This document shows, one piece after another, positions 23,493 through 35,130 of a DNA stretch of 64,000 nt. The stretch comes from Diabrotica undecimpunctata (Eukaryota > Arthropoda > Insecta > Coleoptera > Chrysomelidae). The position numbers were made by a program, and so were the translations under genes. Under the pieces are notes generated by a model. It saw nothing but the letters and a program-made list of their open reading frames with translations. It had not been told where the DNA came from and searched no databases. The stretch spans positions 88,479,542-88,543,541 of the forward strand of contig NC_092808.1 of NCBI RefSeq assembly GCF_040954645.1. The letters are read 5' to 3'. How positions within the stretch are numbered: position 1 is the stretch's first letter; each line of letters opens with the position of its first letter.

Positions 23493-24372
23493 AAAAAATA
23501 TTAAAACTTTATTTGTTGTATATCTCAAGATTTAGTGACAATTTTGTGACTTAATCAGGAGAAAACTGTAAATTTATTAAGATGAGATATTGACAAAAGT
23601 TAAATATTTCATTACTTACAATATACTTGGAATATACTAATACTCTTATAGTTGTAAGTAATGAAGTATTATTTATAAATACAGAAAAAGTTCTTTGTTT
23701 AAAATTTGTTCTGTTAAAAATTTGTAGTGCCAAAGTGTGGATAGAAGCTTGCAGACGAGAAGATTTATTATTAAAAATGGATTTACTTTATAATAATTAT
23801 AGGATTTGTGAACTGCATTTTGAAGATAATGTTATTGTAAAAGGAAATAAAAGAAAAACATTGGTGCATGACGCAGTACCTTCAATATTTCCATATCATA
23901 CGATAAACACAATTGACCACGACCAGTGAAGATAAAAATATTAAAACTTTATTTGTTGTATATCTCAAGATTTAGTGACAATTTTGTGACTTAATCAGGA
24001 GAAAACTGTAAATTTATTAAGATGAGATATTGACAAAAGTTAAATATTTCATTACTTACAATATACTTAGAATATACTAATACTCTTATAGTTGTAAGTA
24101 ATGAAGTATTATTTATAAATACAGAAAAAGTTCTTTGTTTAAAATTTGTTCTGTTAAAAATTTGTAGTGCCAAAGTGTGGATAGAAGCTTGCAGACGAGA
24201 AGATTTATTATTAAAAATGGATTTACTTTATAATAATTATAGGATTTGTGAACTGCATTTTGAAGATAATGTTATTGTAAAAGGAAATAAAAGAAAAACA
24301 TTGGTGCATGACGCAGTACCTTCAATATTTCCATATCATACGATAAACACAAGTGACCACGGTGAAGATATC
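23493..24372. repeat. tandem duplication of a 440-bp segment carrying THAP exon 2
   Basis: 23493-23932 and 23933-24372 are near identical with a period of 440 bp. Visible differences are G/A in ATACTTGGAATA versus ATACTTAGAATA and changes around ACAATTGACC/ACAAGTGACC at the end. Each copy carries its own acceptor and exon 2. Confidence 0.92.
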
Positions 24373-26889
24373 GAAGAACCACCAAAAAGATTATCGTTTT
24401 AGGTTTGTGTACATTTAAGTTAAAAATTCATATTTTTCGAAAGCAATATTTTATGCTGATATATTTTCATGCTAAGTTTTTTAGATAATATTATTGTTTC
24501 TGGATCGACCCCACAATTAAAAGTAACAGACAAATTAATTTCAAATGCTGAATGTTTACCTGCTGTTATTCAAGGTAGGTATATAATTTGACCTAATTGG
24601 AGTGGAAGTTAGATTGAGTTCAACTTAGTTACAAGAAGTTGTAATACCAGACAATAATTTATTGATTAATCTTGATAGTAAAAATCATTACAATATTTTA
24701 CAATTACTTTTTGGTAATAACCTCCCAACTGTAATGGATTCAATAATGCGTATATTTCACAACCGATAAAAAATAAACGGTCGTTAAATTAATGTATGTT
24801 TTAGGACCAAGTACGAGTAAATACTTATTGTCATCTACAGCTGCCACATAAACAGAGAGTAATTTAAGCAACAGATCACCGCGAAAACAAAAACTAAGAT
24901 TAAAAATAAAACGTTTGCGAAGAAATAGTAAGAAGCTGTTTGTGAAACAAAAGCAAAATACTCCTCTTCGAGATTTGATTAAAATTTGTGACAAATTTTT
25001 GGTTAAACCTTTAGCAGAAATTGTAAAATCACATGTAGCTCAAAAAGGAAAAAAACCAACGTCTCGGAGACTCAATCAAGATATGAAGCAGTTTGCCTTG
25101 ACATTGCATTTTTTAAGTCCAAGGGCCTATAAGTATATTAGCAGTTTATTAACCCTTCCAACAAAAAGAAGTCTGCAGAGAATTACGCAAAAAATCTCGT
25201 GTAATGATGACAATGATGAAATATTTAAAGCCCTTCAACTGAAAACCAAAATAATGCTAGACCAGGATAAGCATTGCCTACTCTGCCTCGATGAGATGGC
25301 CATAAAATCAAATCTTTATTTTGTTTTAGTGATCATGATCAGAGGTCTTTATTCATTCTGGAAACAACCTGTTGCGTTTTTTTGTTGGAACGCAGTTAAA
25401 AGCAAATAGTATAGTACCTATTATTAAAAAATGTTTATCAAAATTAAGTGATGTAGGTTTATATGTTGACGGCATAGCAAATGACATAGGTTCAAACTTT
25501 GTACAATTAACAAACATATTAGGAGTTACTCCTGAGAATCCAGAATTTGAATTGAATGGAAAACAGCTTGTTTACATTTTTGACCCATGTCACTTGATAA
25601 AAGCAACTAGAAATAATTTTTTTAGACACTCTTTTAATTTTAAAGGTAAAAACACATCTTGAATGTTCATTAGCAGCTTTTATCACCAAGATAAAAAACA
25701 ATTCTGTAGGTGTGCACCTAAACTTACAGATTCGCATATCAATCCCACAAGTTTCCAAAAAATGAAGGTGGCTTTGGCTACACTAATTTTTAGTCAAACA
25801 GTAGCTTGTGGAATGAATACATACATGTCACTGAATGGACTTCCAACAGACGCTATAGAGACGATAGCATTCTTTGATAAACTTTTTGATTTATTAAATT
25901 CATTTTCCCTTAGGCACCCAAATAGATTTTTTGGATCTCAATTTTAAATAGATTTTTTGGAGGAAGCGCTTACATTGTTAAATGATATCAAAGTATTTAG
26001 AAAAGACGGTAAAGAGGTAACAAATAGATTAAAATTGATTAAATGTTGAAGAATAACTATTAACAGTTTGTTAAAATTATGGGAAAATCTTTCAAAACAA
26101 AACTTCAAATATTTGAAAACCCGACGTCTTAATACCGACTGTATTGAAAATTTTTTTGGCAGTGTTAGACAGCAGAGTGGAAATAATGTAAACCCGACTG
26201 CCATTGAGTTGTAAAAAGCATTTCGCAAGCTGTTCTGTCAAAATTATTTCCATTCAGAAACAATGAATTGTAAGGATGATTTAAGTGAATTGTTGCTAAA
26301 TATAAAATCTACACACATAACTAAATCCATACATCAAGAAGACAAAGATAAATGTCAAAAAGCACTAGTGCTTCCTGAAAATGACTATACAAAATAAAAT
26401 TTGCCTGTCCTGAATGCATTCAGTTATGTTTGTGGATATTTATTGAAGAAATGCCTTGAAATTCAAAACTGCAATACTTGTAAAACATTTGCAATGGAGT
26501 GCCAAGAATTGGATACCAATAATTTATTTATTCATTTCAAGGCATTTCATGAGGGAGAAAATATTTTTGGTCATTTATACTCACCACCAAAGAATTTTAT
26601 TAAATTTGTTTATTTGCTAGAATGTCATTTTAATTCTAAATTTGAAGCTAATTCACGCAACCAGGGTGTATCAAATAAAATATTTTCTTCAATGCAGGAA
26701 ATAAACTTTGATCATCCTTGTAAAGAGTTCCCGAATTTGTACTTAAAAAAATGATTTATAAGATTAAATTTTTTTTATAATATTAAATATATTAACAATG
26801 AACTTAACAGTAAAAATAATAAAGAAAAATAGAAAGAAAGAGAAAAATATTACAACATAAATAATTAATATTTTTAAGTTCACATTCAT

Positions 26890-27215
26890 GAATACATCTT
26901 CTTCTTCTTTTTGATAGACATGACTGTGTTTTTTCAATGTCCCTCCAGTAAGTTGTCGTTCTATCGTTTTCGTGGTCTTCCCAGTGATCGTCTTCAGCTT
27001 ATGTGGTCATTCCATTCTCCTCTTCTGTTTTCTACCCAGTTATCAATGTTCTCCACCTTGCATTTCCATCGCATATCTGTACTTCTAGCTCTGTCCCATA
27101 GTATCTTAACATCGATTTTTCGAGCGGTTTTAATCTCCGCCGTTTCGAGCAGTCTTTTTGTCCTCTGTGTCAGGTCGTGTTTCTGCCGCATATGTCATTA
27201 TTGGTTTGATGACTG
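26890..27215 (-). pseudogene. LINE 3'-end fragment
   Basis: Minus-strand translation gives the post-RT region of an insect LINE (RTKRLLETAEIKTARKIDVK, DRARSTDMRWKCKVENI, NRRGEWNDHIS), then degraded text and a CTTCTTCTTC (GAA repeat) tail at 26899 on the plus strand. 5' truncated. Confidence 0.7.
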
Positions 27216-27482
27216 TTGTGTAAATTCTGCCTTTCATTTATTTTCCGATAGTTTTAATCAAGCTTATTTAATAAAAATATCGGAAAAAAAATATCATCAA
27301 TACATGACTTTATTTATTATTATAGTTGTTCCATTGTATCTTTGCACATGTATGAAGTTATTCCCGAAATACTTTTTATAGTAGGCCTCTTTTTTTACTC
27401 AATTCATACTTCCTGAATGTAAATATGTTTGCCAGTACAAAGCCCTTGAAAATTGGATAGGTGTCGGGTTTACATAATTACC

Positions 27483-27541
27483 AACCTGTTCCTGATACGC
27501 CCAAAAAGTTTTCTGTTCCTGATACGCCCAAAAAGTTTTCT
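27483..27541. repeat. 29-bp perfect tandem duplication
   Basis: CTGTTCCTGATACGCCCAAA followed by AAGTTTTCT occurs twice back to back. Confidence 0.85.
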
Positions 27542-27734
27542 AAACGATTTCTATTTATACATCTAGTTTTTAAATACATAAAGTCCAGCTTTGACAATTT
27601 TTACCAGAGATTTATAACACTACCTATTAATTGTTATTTTCCAACATTTATGAAATTAAATTTTTTTTTTTTGAAATATCTTGATTATCTGAATTAATTA
27701 TTTTAAGCTCACTCAAGAACTGCAAACTATCATT

Positions 27735-28580
27735 TAAAAATATTATTTAAAATTTTGATCCATCCAAAACAATTTCCTATTTATTGGGGTTTCGTAAAGA
27801 ATTTGAATGTAAAATACCAAACAAATTGTCGAACCATTCTATGACCTCAAGTGTGCCAAATGCATCTGCAGGAAGAGCACCTAAAGTCATATATGTGTTC
27901 ATTCCACAAACCACGCTGGATGGCTTGTGGCATGAACTTGGAAGGGTGCAAATGAGCATCTGTCAATTTAGAGACGCATCTATAAAATTAAGTTTTGTCT
28001 TGTGCATAAAATACTCACTAAACTTCCATGAAGTACTTTATAAGCAAACCTAAATGTATGTTTCATTGAATTGTTTCTTGTAGCTTTATATAAAACCATG
28101 GCTTGGGTCAACTATATAAAACAATTTATGATTTCCTACTTGAATGAAATTCAGGATTTTCAGGAGTAACATTATAATATAATTTAGCTAACTCTTTTGA
28201 TCCTATATCACTTGAAATTTATACAACATTCAAGTTATTGCTTGATAATTTGACAACACACTCTTCAATAATAGGTTTAAGATCTCTTGATTGTACTTGC
28301 GATCGAACAAAAAAAAGCTAAAGGCTGCTTTCATAAAAAATATAAGCTTCTGGCCATAATGACCAAAGCATTTCGACATATTGATGATTTTTTTCATGTC
28401 TCCAAATCCAACTATTTCATCTTTACCAATATCATAAAACAGGTTAGACTTGAGGGACATTTAACCGATACATAAAATAGGCCTGGCTTACATAAAAGAT
28501 GTTCTGTCATTATTTGAAGATTTCTTTTTGTAGGAACTGTCAGTAGTTTGCATAGGTAATTATAGGCTCGAGTGCTTAAA
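27735..28580 (-). pseudogene. second P-type transposase fragment, inverted
   Basis: Reading from 28580 down: LTVPTKRNLQ, then LKSNLFYDIGKDEIVGFGD, a degraded GSKELAKLYYNVTPENPEFH, and VVCGMNTYMTLGALPADAFG near 27900. These follow the order of the P/THAP9 catalytic region and parallel the plus-strand copy at 25250-25930 (which has VTPENPEFE and ACGMNTYMSLNGLPTDAIE), yet differ enough to be a separate lineage. No THAP part. Frame breaks throughout. Confidence 0.75.
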
Positions 28581-28769
28581 AAATATAGTGTGAGAGAAAA
28601 TTGTTTTATTTATGCTGAATACCGACGCGAAATACGATTTTTTCTCTTTAAGTTTACATGTGATTTTTATTGGTTCGTTTAAGAGATTGTCAAGAAATAT
28701 ATCACATATTTTTTTAAATCGACATTATAAAACTCTATTTTGGACTTTGGTGAAAAGATTGTTTTGTAT

Positions 28770-29163
28770 TGTAATGTTTTTATTATTCTAATTTATTGTT
28801 TTTATTTATTATTAAAGGTTTATAACACTTACAAATTTATTAGTCTTTATTACTAATTTATTTTTCACCAATAATTATATAATTATTCTACATTTATTAT
28901 AATACGTGCGTTTACAACAGAATTCCTTCTTTAAATATAAAATCCCGCTATTCGAGAATTGCGGCGATCCCATCGAAGAGCTTAGAAGCTCAGACTGGTT
29001 TTATTCTTCCTACTTCTGGAAATTTCAAGTCGCAGGTGACTCATCACAATTCAGGTAGACAGGTCTTTCAACTGAGCGCCGAAATTACTAGAATAGAAAA
29101 GATATTAGTAATAAATATGTTTACATTTTTGAGTCATATGACACGTCATTATTTATCGTAACA
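28770..29163. repeat. solo LTR (394 bp) with GTAT target duplication
   Basis: Starts TGTAATGTTTTTATT and ends ATTTATCGTAACA. GTAT occurs at 28766-28769 and 29164-29167. Its ends match the LTR fragment at 58843-59013 and its terminus matches the LTRs at 35571 and 62043, so it belongs to the same gypsy lineage. No internal region, so it is probably an LTR-LTR recombination product. Confidence 0.82.
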
Positions 29164-29343
29164 GTATATTCAAGACTTTTTAATACTGCCTTCATCTTGC
29201 GTGTGTGTGTGTTAATCTAACCAAACTCTAATGTAAATGCATATTTCTACTTACAGTTCAGAATCTTTAGGGAAAGAAAACACAGATACGCAACAGCAAT
29301 AACACAACGTGTTATTGATAATACGAGTATTATAGTTTGTCGT

Positions 29344-29506
29344 TTTATAGTAAATTTTTAGTTATATTCTGTGATTATTTGGTTTGAGTTTTATTGGAGT
29401 TTTGGTTTATAGTGAATTTTTAGTTATATTCTGTAATTTGATTTGAGTTTTATTGAAGTTTTGGTTTATAGTGAATTTTTAGTTATATTCTGTGATTATT
29501 GAAATA
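29344..29506. repeat. about 60-bp tandem repeat, 2.6 copies
   Basis: TTTATAGTGAATTTTTAGTT starts at 29344 (variant), 29406 and 29465, each followed by ATATTCTGTRATT. It leads up to an ATG at 29510 (MDEKPSCSKRR) that stops after 18 codons, perhaps a broken transposon ORF start. Confidence 0.8.
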
Positions 29507-29589
29507 CAATGGACGAAAAACCGAGTTGTTCCAAGAGAAGACAGCAAAATTCTGATGAAAAATGAAAAGCCGCAAAAGAGACGGAAAAT

Positions 29590-29990
29590 GTTAACCTCCG
29601 AGGAGAAGGTAATTGAGGGACTGTTAATTAATGTTTGCAGATCTTCTGGAGTAGAAGCTAGGAGTACTGTATCGTCCGCAGGTCGCAAATTATTTATGAA
29701 GTCACTGTTCATAATTATTCCTTCTTGTTTTTCAGAAAGTGCATTTCTGAACATTCTTTTGGAGTAAACGGCGATGTGATTCCAAACCGTCTACTAAAAC
29801 TTATGTTTGATTCCAATACAAATTTGCAATTATGCGAACGTCTCTGCCATTCAAACCAATATTTCTTAGAACTTCGATCAATGTAGAGTACTTAATACAA
29901 TCAAATGCCTTTCGGAAGTCAATAAAAATAAAAAAATAATGGGCGTATAACAGTACGCCCAACGAAAATATGTAATCCACCATTTTGTTG
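29590..29990 (-). pseudogene. LINE reverse-transcriptase fragment
   Basis: Minus-strand text gives FIDFRKAFDCIKYSTLIEVL, then FRNALSEKQEGIIMN and NNLRPADDTVLLASTPEDLQ. The catalytic box reads PADD where YADD is usual. Truncated at both ends, with a gap between the two parts. Confidence 0.75.
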
Positions 29991-30130
29991 GCGGCCATTT
30001 TGGATTTTCTATAATGAACTCTTTTCTACTAGTCAAGCCCTTTCATTTGATACCCATATTGAAGTAGTTGTGAAAAAATATGTAATCCGCTATTTTGTAG
30101 CGGCGTCCATCTTGGATATACAATGATATT
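29960..30130. repeat. diverged direct repeat pair, about 54 bp each
   Basis: ATATGTAATCCACCATTTTG near 29968 recurs as ATATGTAATCCGCTATTTTG near 30079; both are followed by GGC-rich text and a TTTTGGAT/TCTTGGAT block about 111 bp apart. Nature unknown. Confidence 0.6.
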
Positions 30131-30244
30131 GAATGTATGTAGTGTATGTATAGTCGGTTCGCTAATCTCAGACACAACTATATTAAGAGTAAACAAACAT
30201 AAATCTTACTCCAATCAATAATTATTTATTTACACCATAATATA

Positions 30245-30417
30245 ATTACACAACAGACAACGGAAGATTTGACCAATTATTTAAAGGTAAATGCTACAAA
30301 TATACATTTCTACTGCAAGAAGTTAAAAGTTACGGAGTACCAAGCAAGCTTTAAAGTTTCATATCCATTGGATTATAAAAATGAAGTTCTCAATCCCAGC
30401 ATCGGGCCTGAAGGTTC
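30245..30417 (+). pseudogene. possible retrotransposon ORF1 C-terminal scrap
   Basis: YQASFKVSYPLDYKNEVLNP followed by SIGPEG resembles the end of ORF1 proteins of some insect LINEs (F-K-V...P..WP-x-G). It stops where the minus-strand LINE 3' end begins, so it may have been the insertion target. Weak call. Confidence 0.4.
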
Positions 30418-31885
30418 AATCATCATCATAAGTGGCTCGACAATCCGTTGTGGATCTTGGCCTGCTCACAAAGAAGTCGCCACTCCTGTCGATTCCTGGC
30501 AACTTCCCTCCATCTTCTAACCCCTAGAATCTGTAGGTCTTCTTCCACATCATCAATCCATCTCATTCGTGGTCGTCCTCTGCTTCTTGTGCCCTCTGGT
30601 TTTGAAAATGTTAATCTCTTCGTGTATTCGTGATCTGACACCCTAGCAATGTGTCCAGCCCATCTAAGTCTCTGCACTTTAACGAATTTCACAATATCTG
30701 GATCGGTGTATAACTGATACAGTTCAAAGTTGTATCTTCGACGCCATAGCCCATTTTCATTTACGGCCCCAAAAATCTTTCTAAGAATTTTTCTCTCAAA
30801 AATACCAAGAAGTCTTTTATCATTTTGAGATAAGATCCACGTTTCAGCCCCATATATCAAAACTGGTCTTATTAAGGTCCTGTATATATTAAGCTTTAGT
30901 GCACGTTTTATATTTTTATTTTTTAAATGTCTCTGGAGGCCGTGAACAGTTCTGTTTGCTATTCCTATGCGTCTTTTTATTTCGTCGCTTGTCGTGTTTG
31001 TTGCGTTTACTAGCGATCCAAGATATGTAAATTCTTTGACTTGCTCAAAGGTATGGTTGTTAATTTGAATTCTTTGTTGGATATTTCGAGGGTTTTTAGA
31101 AACCAACATATATTTGGTTTTTTCCTCGTTTACCACAAGTCCTAATTCACTTGCTGCGTCCGCAAGCCTTGTAAAACACTGCACCATGTCTCTCATACTT
31201 CTGCCCACTATAACTATATCGTCAGCGAATGCGAGAATTTGCGTCGATCTATTAAAAATAGTTCCATTGATTCTAATATTTAATTGTCTGATTGCCTTTT
31301 CCAAGGCAATATTAAAGAGGAGACACGCCAACGCGTCCCCCTGTCTTAGACCATTATTAATGTCAAAGAACGTAGAGTTTTCTCCTTCAATTCTAACGCA
31401 TGAGCTTACGTTTTGCATTATTAGTTGGGACAACTTAACTAACTTAGGTGGGATCCCAAAGTCTATCATTGCATTATATAATGCAGTTCTTTTCACACTG
31501 TCATAGGCTGCTTTGAAGTCAATGAAGAGATGGTGTGTTTCTATGTTATATTCTAATGACTTTTCTAGAATCTGCCTATGTGCTTCAATTTGATGTGTAG
31601 TTGACTTTCCAGCAGTAAATCCGCATTGATATTGACCAACAATATCCTTTGTAAAATGTTTAAGTCTTTCAGATAATACATTGCCGAAGATCTTATACGC
31701 AGATGCTAACAGAGTACTCCCTCTATAGTTCTTACACTCCAGTTGATCCCCCTTTTTATGCAATGGACATATTATTCCCTTCAGCCACTCTTCTGGTACC
31801 CATTCATTCTGCCATATAAGTACTATTAGTTTATGGATTGCTGCAAAAAGTTGATCACCACCTTTTTTATACATTTCCGAACATA

Positions 31886-31890
<5 letters not shown>
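30418..31890 (-). pseudogene. 5'-truncated LINE with open reverse transcriptase
   Basis: A single uninterrupted minus-strand frame (down to 30426) carries the reverse transcriptase: CPLHKKGDQLECKNYRG, FIDFKAAYDSVKR, NGLRQGDALACLLFN, the catalytic FADD box, then YLGSLV, YGAETWILS and RLRWAGHIAR, ending in RWREVARNRQEWR. The 3' end has ATGATGATGATTG before 30418. The 5' side (endonuclease and start) is missing and abuts a TA microsatellite, whose codons read as a Tyr-Ile run in the apparent N-terminus. Open but not a complete gene. Among the best preserved LINE copies here. Confidence 0.88.

Positions 31891-31941
<51 letters not shown>
31888..31941. repeat. (TA)n microsatellite at LINE 5' break
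   Basis: About 50 bp of TA directly at the truncated 5' end of the minus-strand LINE. Confidence 0.9.
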
Positions 31942-31945
<4 letters not shown>

Positions 31946-31984
31946 TGCTGCCGCTTCTAAATATCACCAATCCACCAGCCAACA

Positions 31985-33186
31985 CTCATAGTAGTATAGG
32001 GGATCAAAAGTAATCATTCTGAAAGCACTCACTGCAGGACCGTATGAGACACGGGTGGTTGAAAAAAAAAAAGAACACCACTTTATGAAATAGAAACAAC
32101 TAATAAAAGCGTTGAAAGATTCTTCAGAGGCCAAAATTAACCACGATAAAGAATTTTTAATGACGAAGATAGATTGTTCATGTTATTTTTGGTTAGCGAA
32201 TTAAAAAGTGTTCCCCAATATCTTAAATTCCACGACAACTTATGAATATTCTGGAAGATGCTCAACGTCACACATATCTGCACCACAGTGATATAAAAGC
32301 CAATATAGTTAGAATCCTTGTTCCTCTGGCTCCGGTTCGGATACTACAGCCAAAGATACTCGTATCAACCAATTTTTTCTCTGCAATCATCTATGTCGTC
32401 AACAAACTCAGGTGCTAGTGAATATAATTATGCTAGAAGTGGAATTGGTTCACCTTTAGTTTCATGTTTTGATGAATCTGAAGGTTGCTAATTCAAAAAT
32501 ATTATGTAAATATTATTATTTCTACTGTATGTTAATACAATAATAAAGAATATCTCTAACCTTAATGTTACGAGAAGTTTTTCTTCATGATCGCATTGGA
32601 TTGTCAATTACAGTTATCTTTTCAGGAATTTTATTAAGTAAAATATCCAAACTTTTCACTGACATTCTAGTAAAATTTAAAAAAATCCTTATGTTGACGA
32701 AGGTCACAGAAAAAAGTAAAAATCTTTCCTTTAGAAAGGCGATTTCTTAAAATGGGATGTACCAAATATTTTTTTCCTTCTGTATTATACGATTATACTT
32801 ATACACAGCAAAGACTATATTCGTGATATCCATCTCGTAATTCAAACGAAGAATGAATTTGAAATACAGGCCGGAGGTGCGGCCAACAAAAAACAATACG
32901 TTGCTGGTCGCACTGTAGATCGTACTCGACGCAGCCAAGGTCCGACCAGTGGTCGTGGCCTGAGTCGCAGTAGTGCCCGTTAGACCATGCATTAATAGGC
33001 AAGTCGACTGACTATTACGTATATAAAAGACAGAAACACAGGCTTCTAAAACATATTTATACCATTTACTACCCTTCGTATCTATCAAATTTTATTATGC
33101 ATTAATTTGATTATTGCATTTCTTTGTTTTTGCATGAATTTTCCATTATTCTCAAATATTTATATTATAGTTAGCTTCTATTTTAG
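31985..33186. other. non-coding stretch before zinc-finger exon
   Basis: No gene seen. 32905-33000 is GC-rich, and its complement shares GCACTACTGCGACTC and GGTCGGA-like blocks with 21985-22045, suggesting two inverted copies of one short repeat. Confidence 0.5.
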
Positions 33187-34157
33187 GCTATCTCCAAGAG
33201 GAAAACAAAATGGAAATTATGGAGACACTAATTGGACTGTCATCATATGAAGACAATTATACGAGTCCACATATTGAAGGAAAAACATTAAATCAAAATG
33301 TGAAAGTTGTGACTGGACAAAGGTCTTACAAGTGCGAAATTTGTTCTAAGCAGTTTCGCCAAGCAAGTACTTTGAAAAGACATTCGATAATACACACTGG
33401 AGAAAACCCTTACAAGTGTGAAATTTGTTTTAAACAGTTTTCTCTAACAAGCAATTTGAAAAAACATTTGAATGTACACACTGGAGAAAAAGATTACAAG
33501 TGTGATATTTGTTTTAAGCGGTTTAATCAAAAACATAATTTGAAAAGTCATTTGAGAGTGCACACTGGAGAAAAACCTTACAGGTGCGAAATTTGTTCTG
33601 AGCAATTTACTCAAGCAAGTACTTTGAAAAAGCATTCGATAATACACACTGGAGAAAACCCTTACAAGTGTGAAATTTGTTTTAAACACTTTAGCCAAGC
33701 GGGTTCTTTGAAAACACATTTGAAATTGCACACTAGACAAAAACCATACAAGTGTGAAATTTGTTTTAAACAGTTCGCTCGACTAGATGCTTTGAAAAAT
33801 CATTTGAAGGTGCACACTGGGGAAAAACCTTACAAGTGTGAAATTTGTTTTAAGCAAATTAGTGAAGCAATTGGTTTAAAAAGACATTTGAGATTGCACA
33901 CTGGAGAAAAACCTTACATGTGCGAAATTTGTTCTAAGCAGTTTAGTCAAGCAACTAATTTGAAAACACATTTGAGACTGCACACTGGAGAACAACCTTA
34001 CAAGTGTGATATTTGTTTTAAACAGTTTAGACAAGCAAGTTATTTGAAAATACATTTGAGATTGCACACTGGAGAAAAACCTTACAGGTGCGAAATTTGT
34101 TCTAAGCAGTTTAGCCAATCAAGTAATTTGAAAAGACATTCGATAATACACACTTAA
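33187..34157 (+). CDS. C2H2 zinc-finger gene, exon 2 (ten fingers)
   Basis: After the acceptor at 33186 the frame reads [16 protein letters not shown] and then ten tandem C2H2 fingers of 28 residues (CX2C...HX3H) with TGEKP-type linkers; linkers of the TGENP, TGEKD and TRQKP type also occur. The first finger begins [15 protein letters not shown]. Finger 7 has Ile in place of the hydrophobic Phe before the helix (KQISEA). The stop (TAA, 34155-34157) replaces the Gly codon of an HTGEN linker, and finger-like sequence continues beyond it, so the protein was once longer. Likely a sequence-specific DNA-binding regulator of the insect zinc-finger expansion. The TE-filled upstream segment is read as its intron because phase and sites match. 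Confidence 0.85.
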
Positions 34158-35040
34158 GAAAACCCTTACAAGTTTGAAATTTGGTTTAAGCAGTTTACTC
34201 GAATAGATCATTTAAAAACACAGTTGAATGTACATACTGGAGAAAAACCGTACAAGTGTGAAATTTGTTTTAACAGTTTTCTCTAACAAACACTTTGAAA
34301 AAACATTTAAATGTACACATTGGAGAAAAAGATTACAAGTGTGATATTTGTTTTAAGTAGTTTAATCAGATATATCCTTTGAAAAGACATTTGAGAGTGC
34401 ACACTCTAGAAAAATCTTACAAGTGTGAAATTTGTTTTAAGAAATTTGGTACAAAAGATGATTTGAAAATACATTTGAAATTGCACACTGGAGAAAAATC
34501 TTACTAAGTGTAAAATTTGTTCTAAGCACTTTAGTGAAGAAGGTGATTTGAAAAGACATTTGAGAGTACACACTGGAGAACAACTTTACAAGTGTGGTAT
34601 TTGTTTTAAACAGTTTAGCCAAGCAAGCACTTTGAAAACACATTTGAATGTACACACTTAGCGAAAGCTTACAAGTGCGATATTTGTTTAAAACAGTTTA
34701 CTCGAATAGATAATTTGAAAACACATTTAAAAGTGCACGTGCACACCGGAGAAAAACCTTATAAGTGTGAAATTTGTTTTAAACAGCTTAGGCAAGCAAG
34801 TTCTTTGAAAACACATTTGAGATTGCACGCTAAAGAAAAACCTTACAAGTGTCAAATATGTTTTAAGCAGTTTTCTCTAACAAGCACTTTAAAAACATAT
34901 TTGAATGTATACACTGGGGAAAAACCTTACCAGTGTTAAATTTGTTTTAAGCAATTTAGTGAGGAAGGTGATTTGAAAAGACATTTGAGTTTGCACACTT
35001 GAGAACAACCTTACCAGTGTGAAATTTGATGTGAAATAGA
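34158..35040 (+). pseudogene. decayed zinc-finger array downstream of the stop
   Basis: About ten more finger units are visible in mixed frames. The first has both zinc Cys changed (YKFEIWF). A one-base loss near 34270, a TAG at about 34359, an extra base near 34505 and TAG/TAA codons near 34660 and 34937 break the rest. Some units are still clean ([35 protein letters not shown]). It would now be 3' UTR. An AATAAA lies at 35131. Confidence 0.85.
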
Positions 35041-35130
35041 AGTGTGAAAGGTGTTTTAAATGTACATAATGAAGATAATATTTGGTGTCAGTATCAGTGT
35101 TATAATGATAATAGATTTGCAACAAAATTA

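Larger units (their letters stand above)
22809..26757 (+). pseudogene. P-element-type (THAP9-like) transposase, multi-exon, inactivated
   Basis: Exon 1 (22809-22897) encodes the start of a THAP zinc domain (MSGYGCAFRGC...FRFPKN) with a GTAATT donor. Exon 2 begins at 23728 and is duplicated at 24168 (VWIEACRRED, ICELHFED, DAVPSIF). A small exon lies at about 24485-24577. From 24880 the transposase body follows: basic region, RRLNQDMKQFALTLHFLSPR, CLDEMAI with the first Asp, DGIANDIGSNF, FDPCHLIKATRN, APKLTD, CIENFFG and a C-terminal HPCKEFP motif. One extra T near 25377 shifts the frame; further stops are at 25660, 25945, about 26047, 26212 and 26395. Terminal repeats were not identified. Confidence 0.85.
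20268..33186 (+). other. putative 12.9-kb intron of the zinc-finger gene
   Basis: Bounded by GTTAGT at 20268 and a pyrimidine-rich TTCTATTTTAG ending at 33186. It contains LINE fragments, MITEs, a P-type transposase pseudogene, an inverted P fragment, a solo LTR and a LINE reverse transcriptase. The phase match is exact. The alternative is that exon 1 belongs to a different zinc-finger paralogue. Confidence 0.6.

Noticed and set aside
26911..27381. 156-codon plus-strand frame, Ser/Phe/Leu-rich
   Set aside because: The complement encodes a recognisable LINE end, so this frame is its antisense shadow.
32747..33088. 113-codon minus-strand frame
   Set aside because: It overlaps a GC-rich repeat shared with 21985-22045 and has no recognisable protein features.
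33444..34118. Minus-strand frames opposite the zinc-finger array
   Set aside because: They are regular shadows of the finger repeats (MCFQ, SSVQSQ periodicity), not genes.
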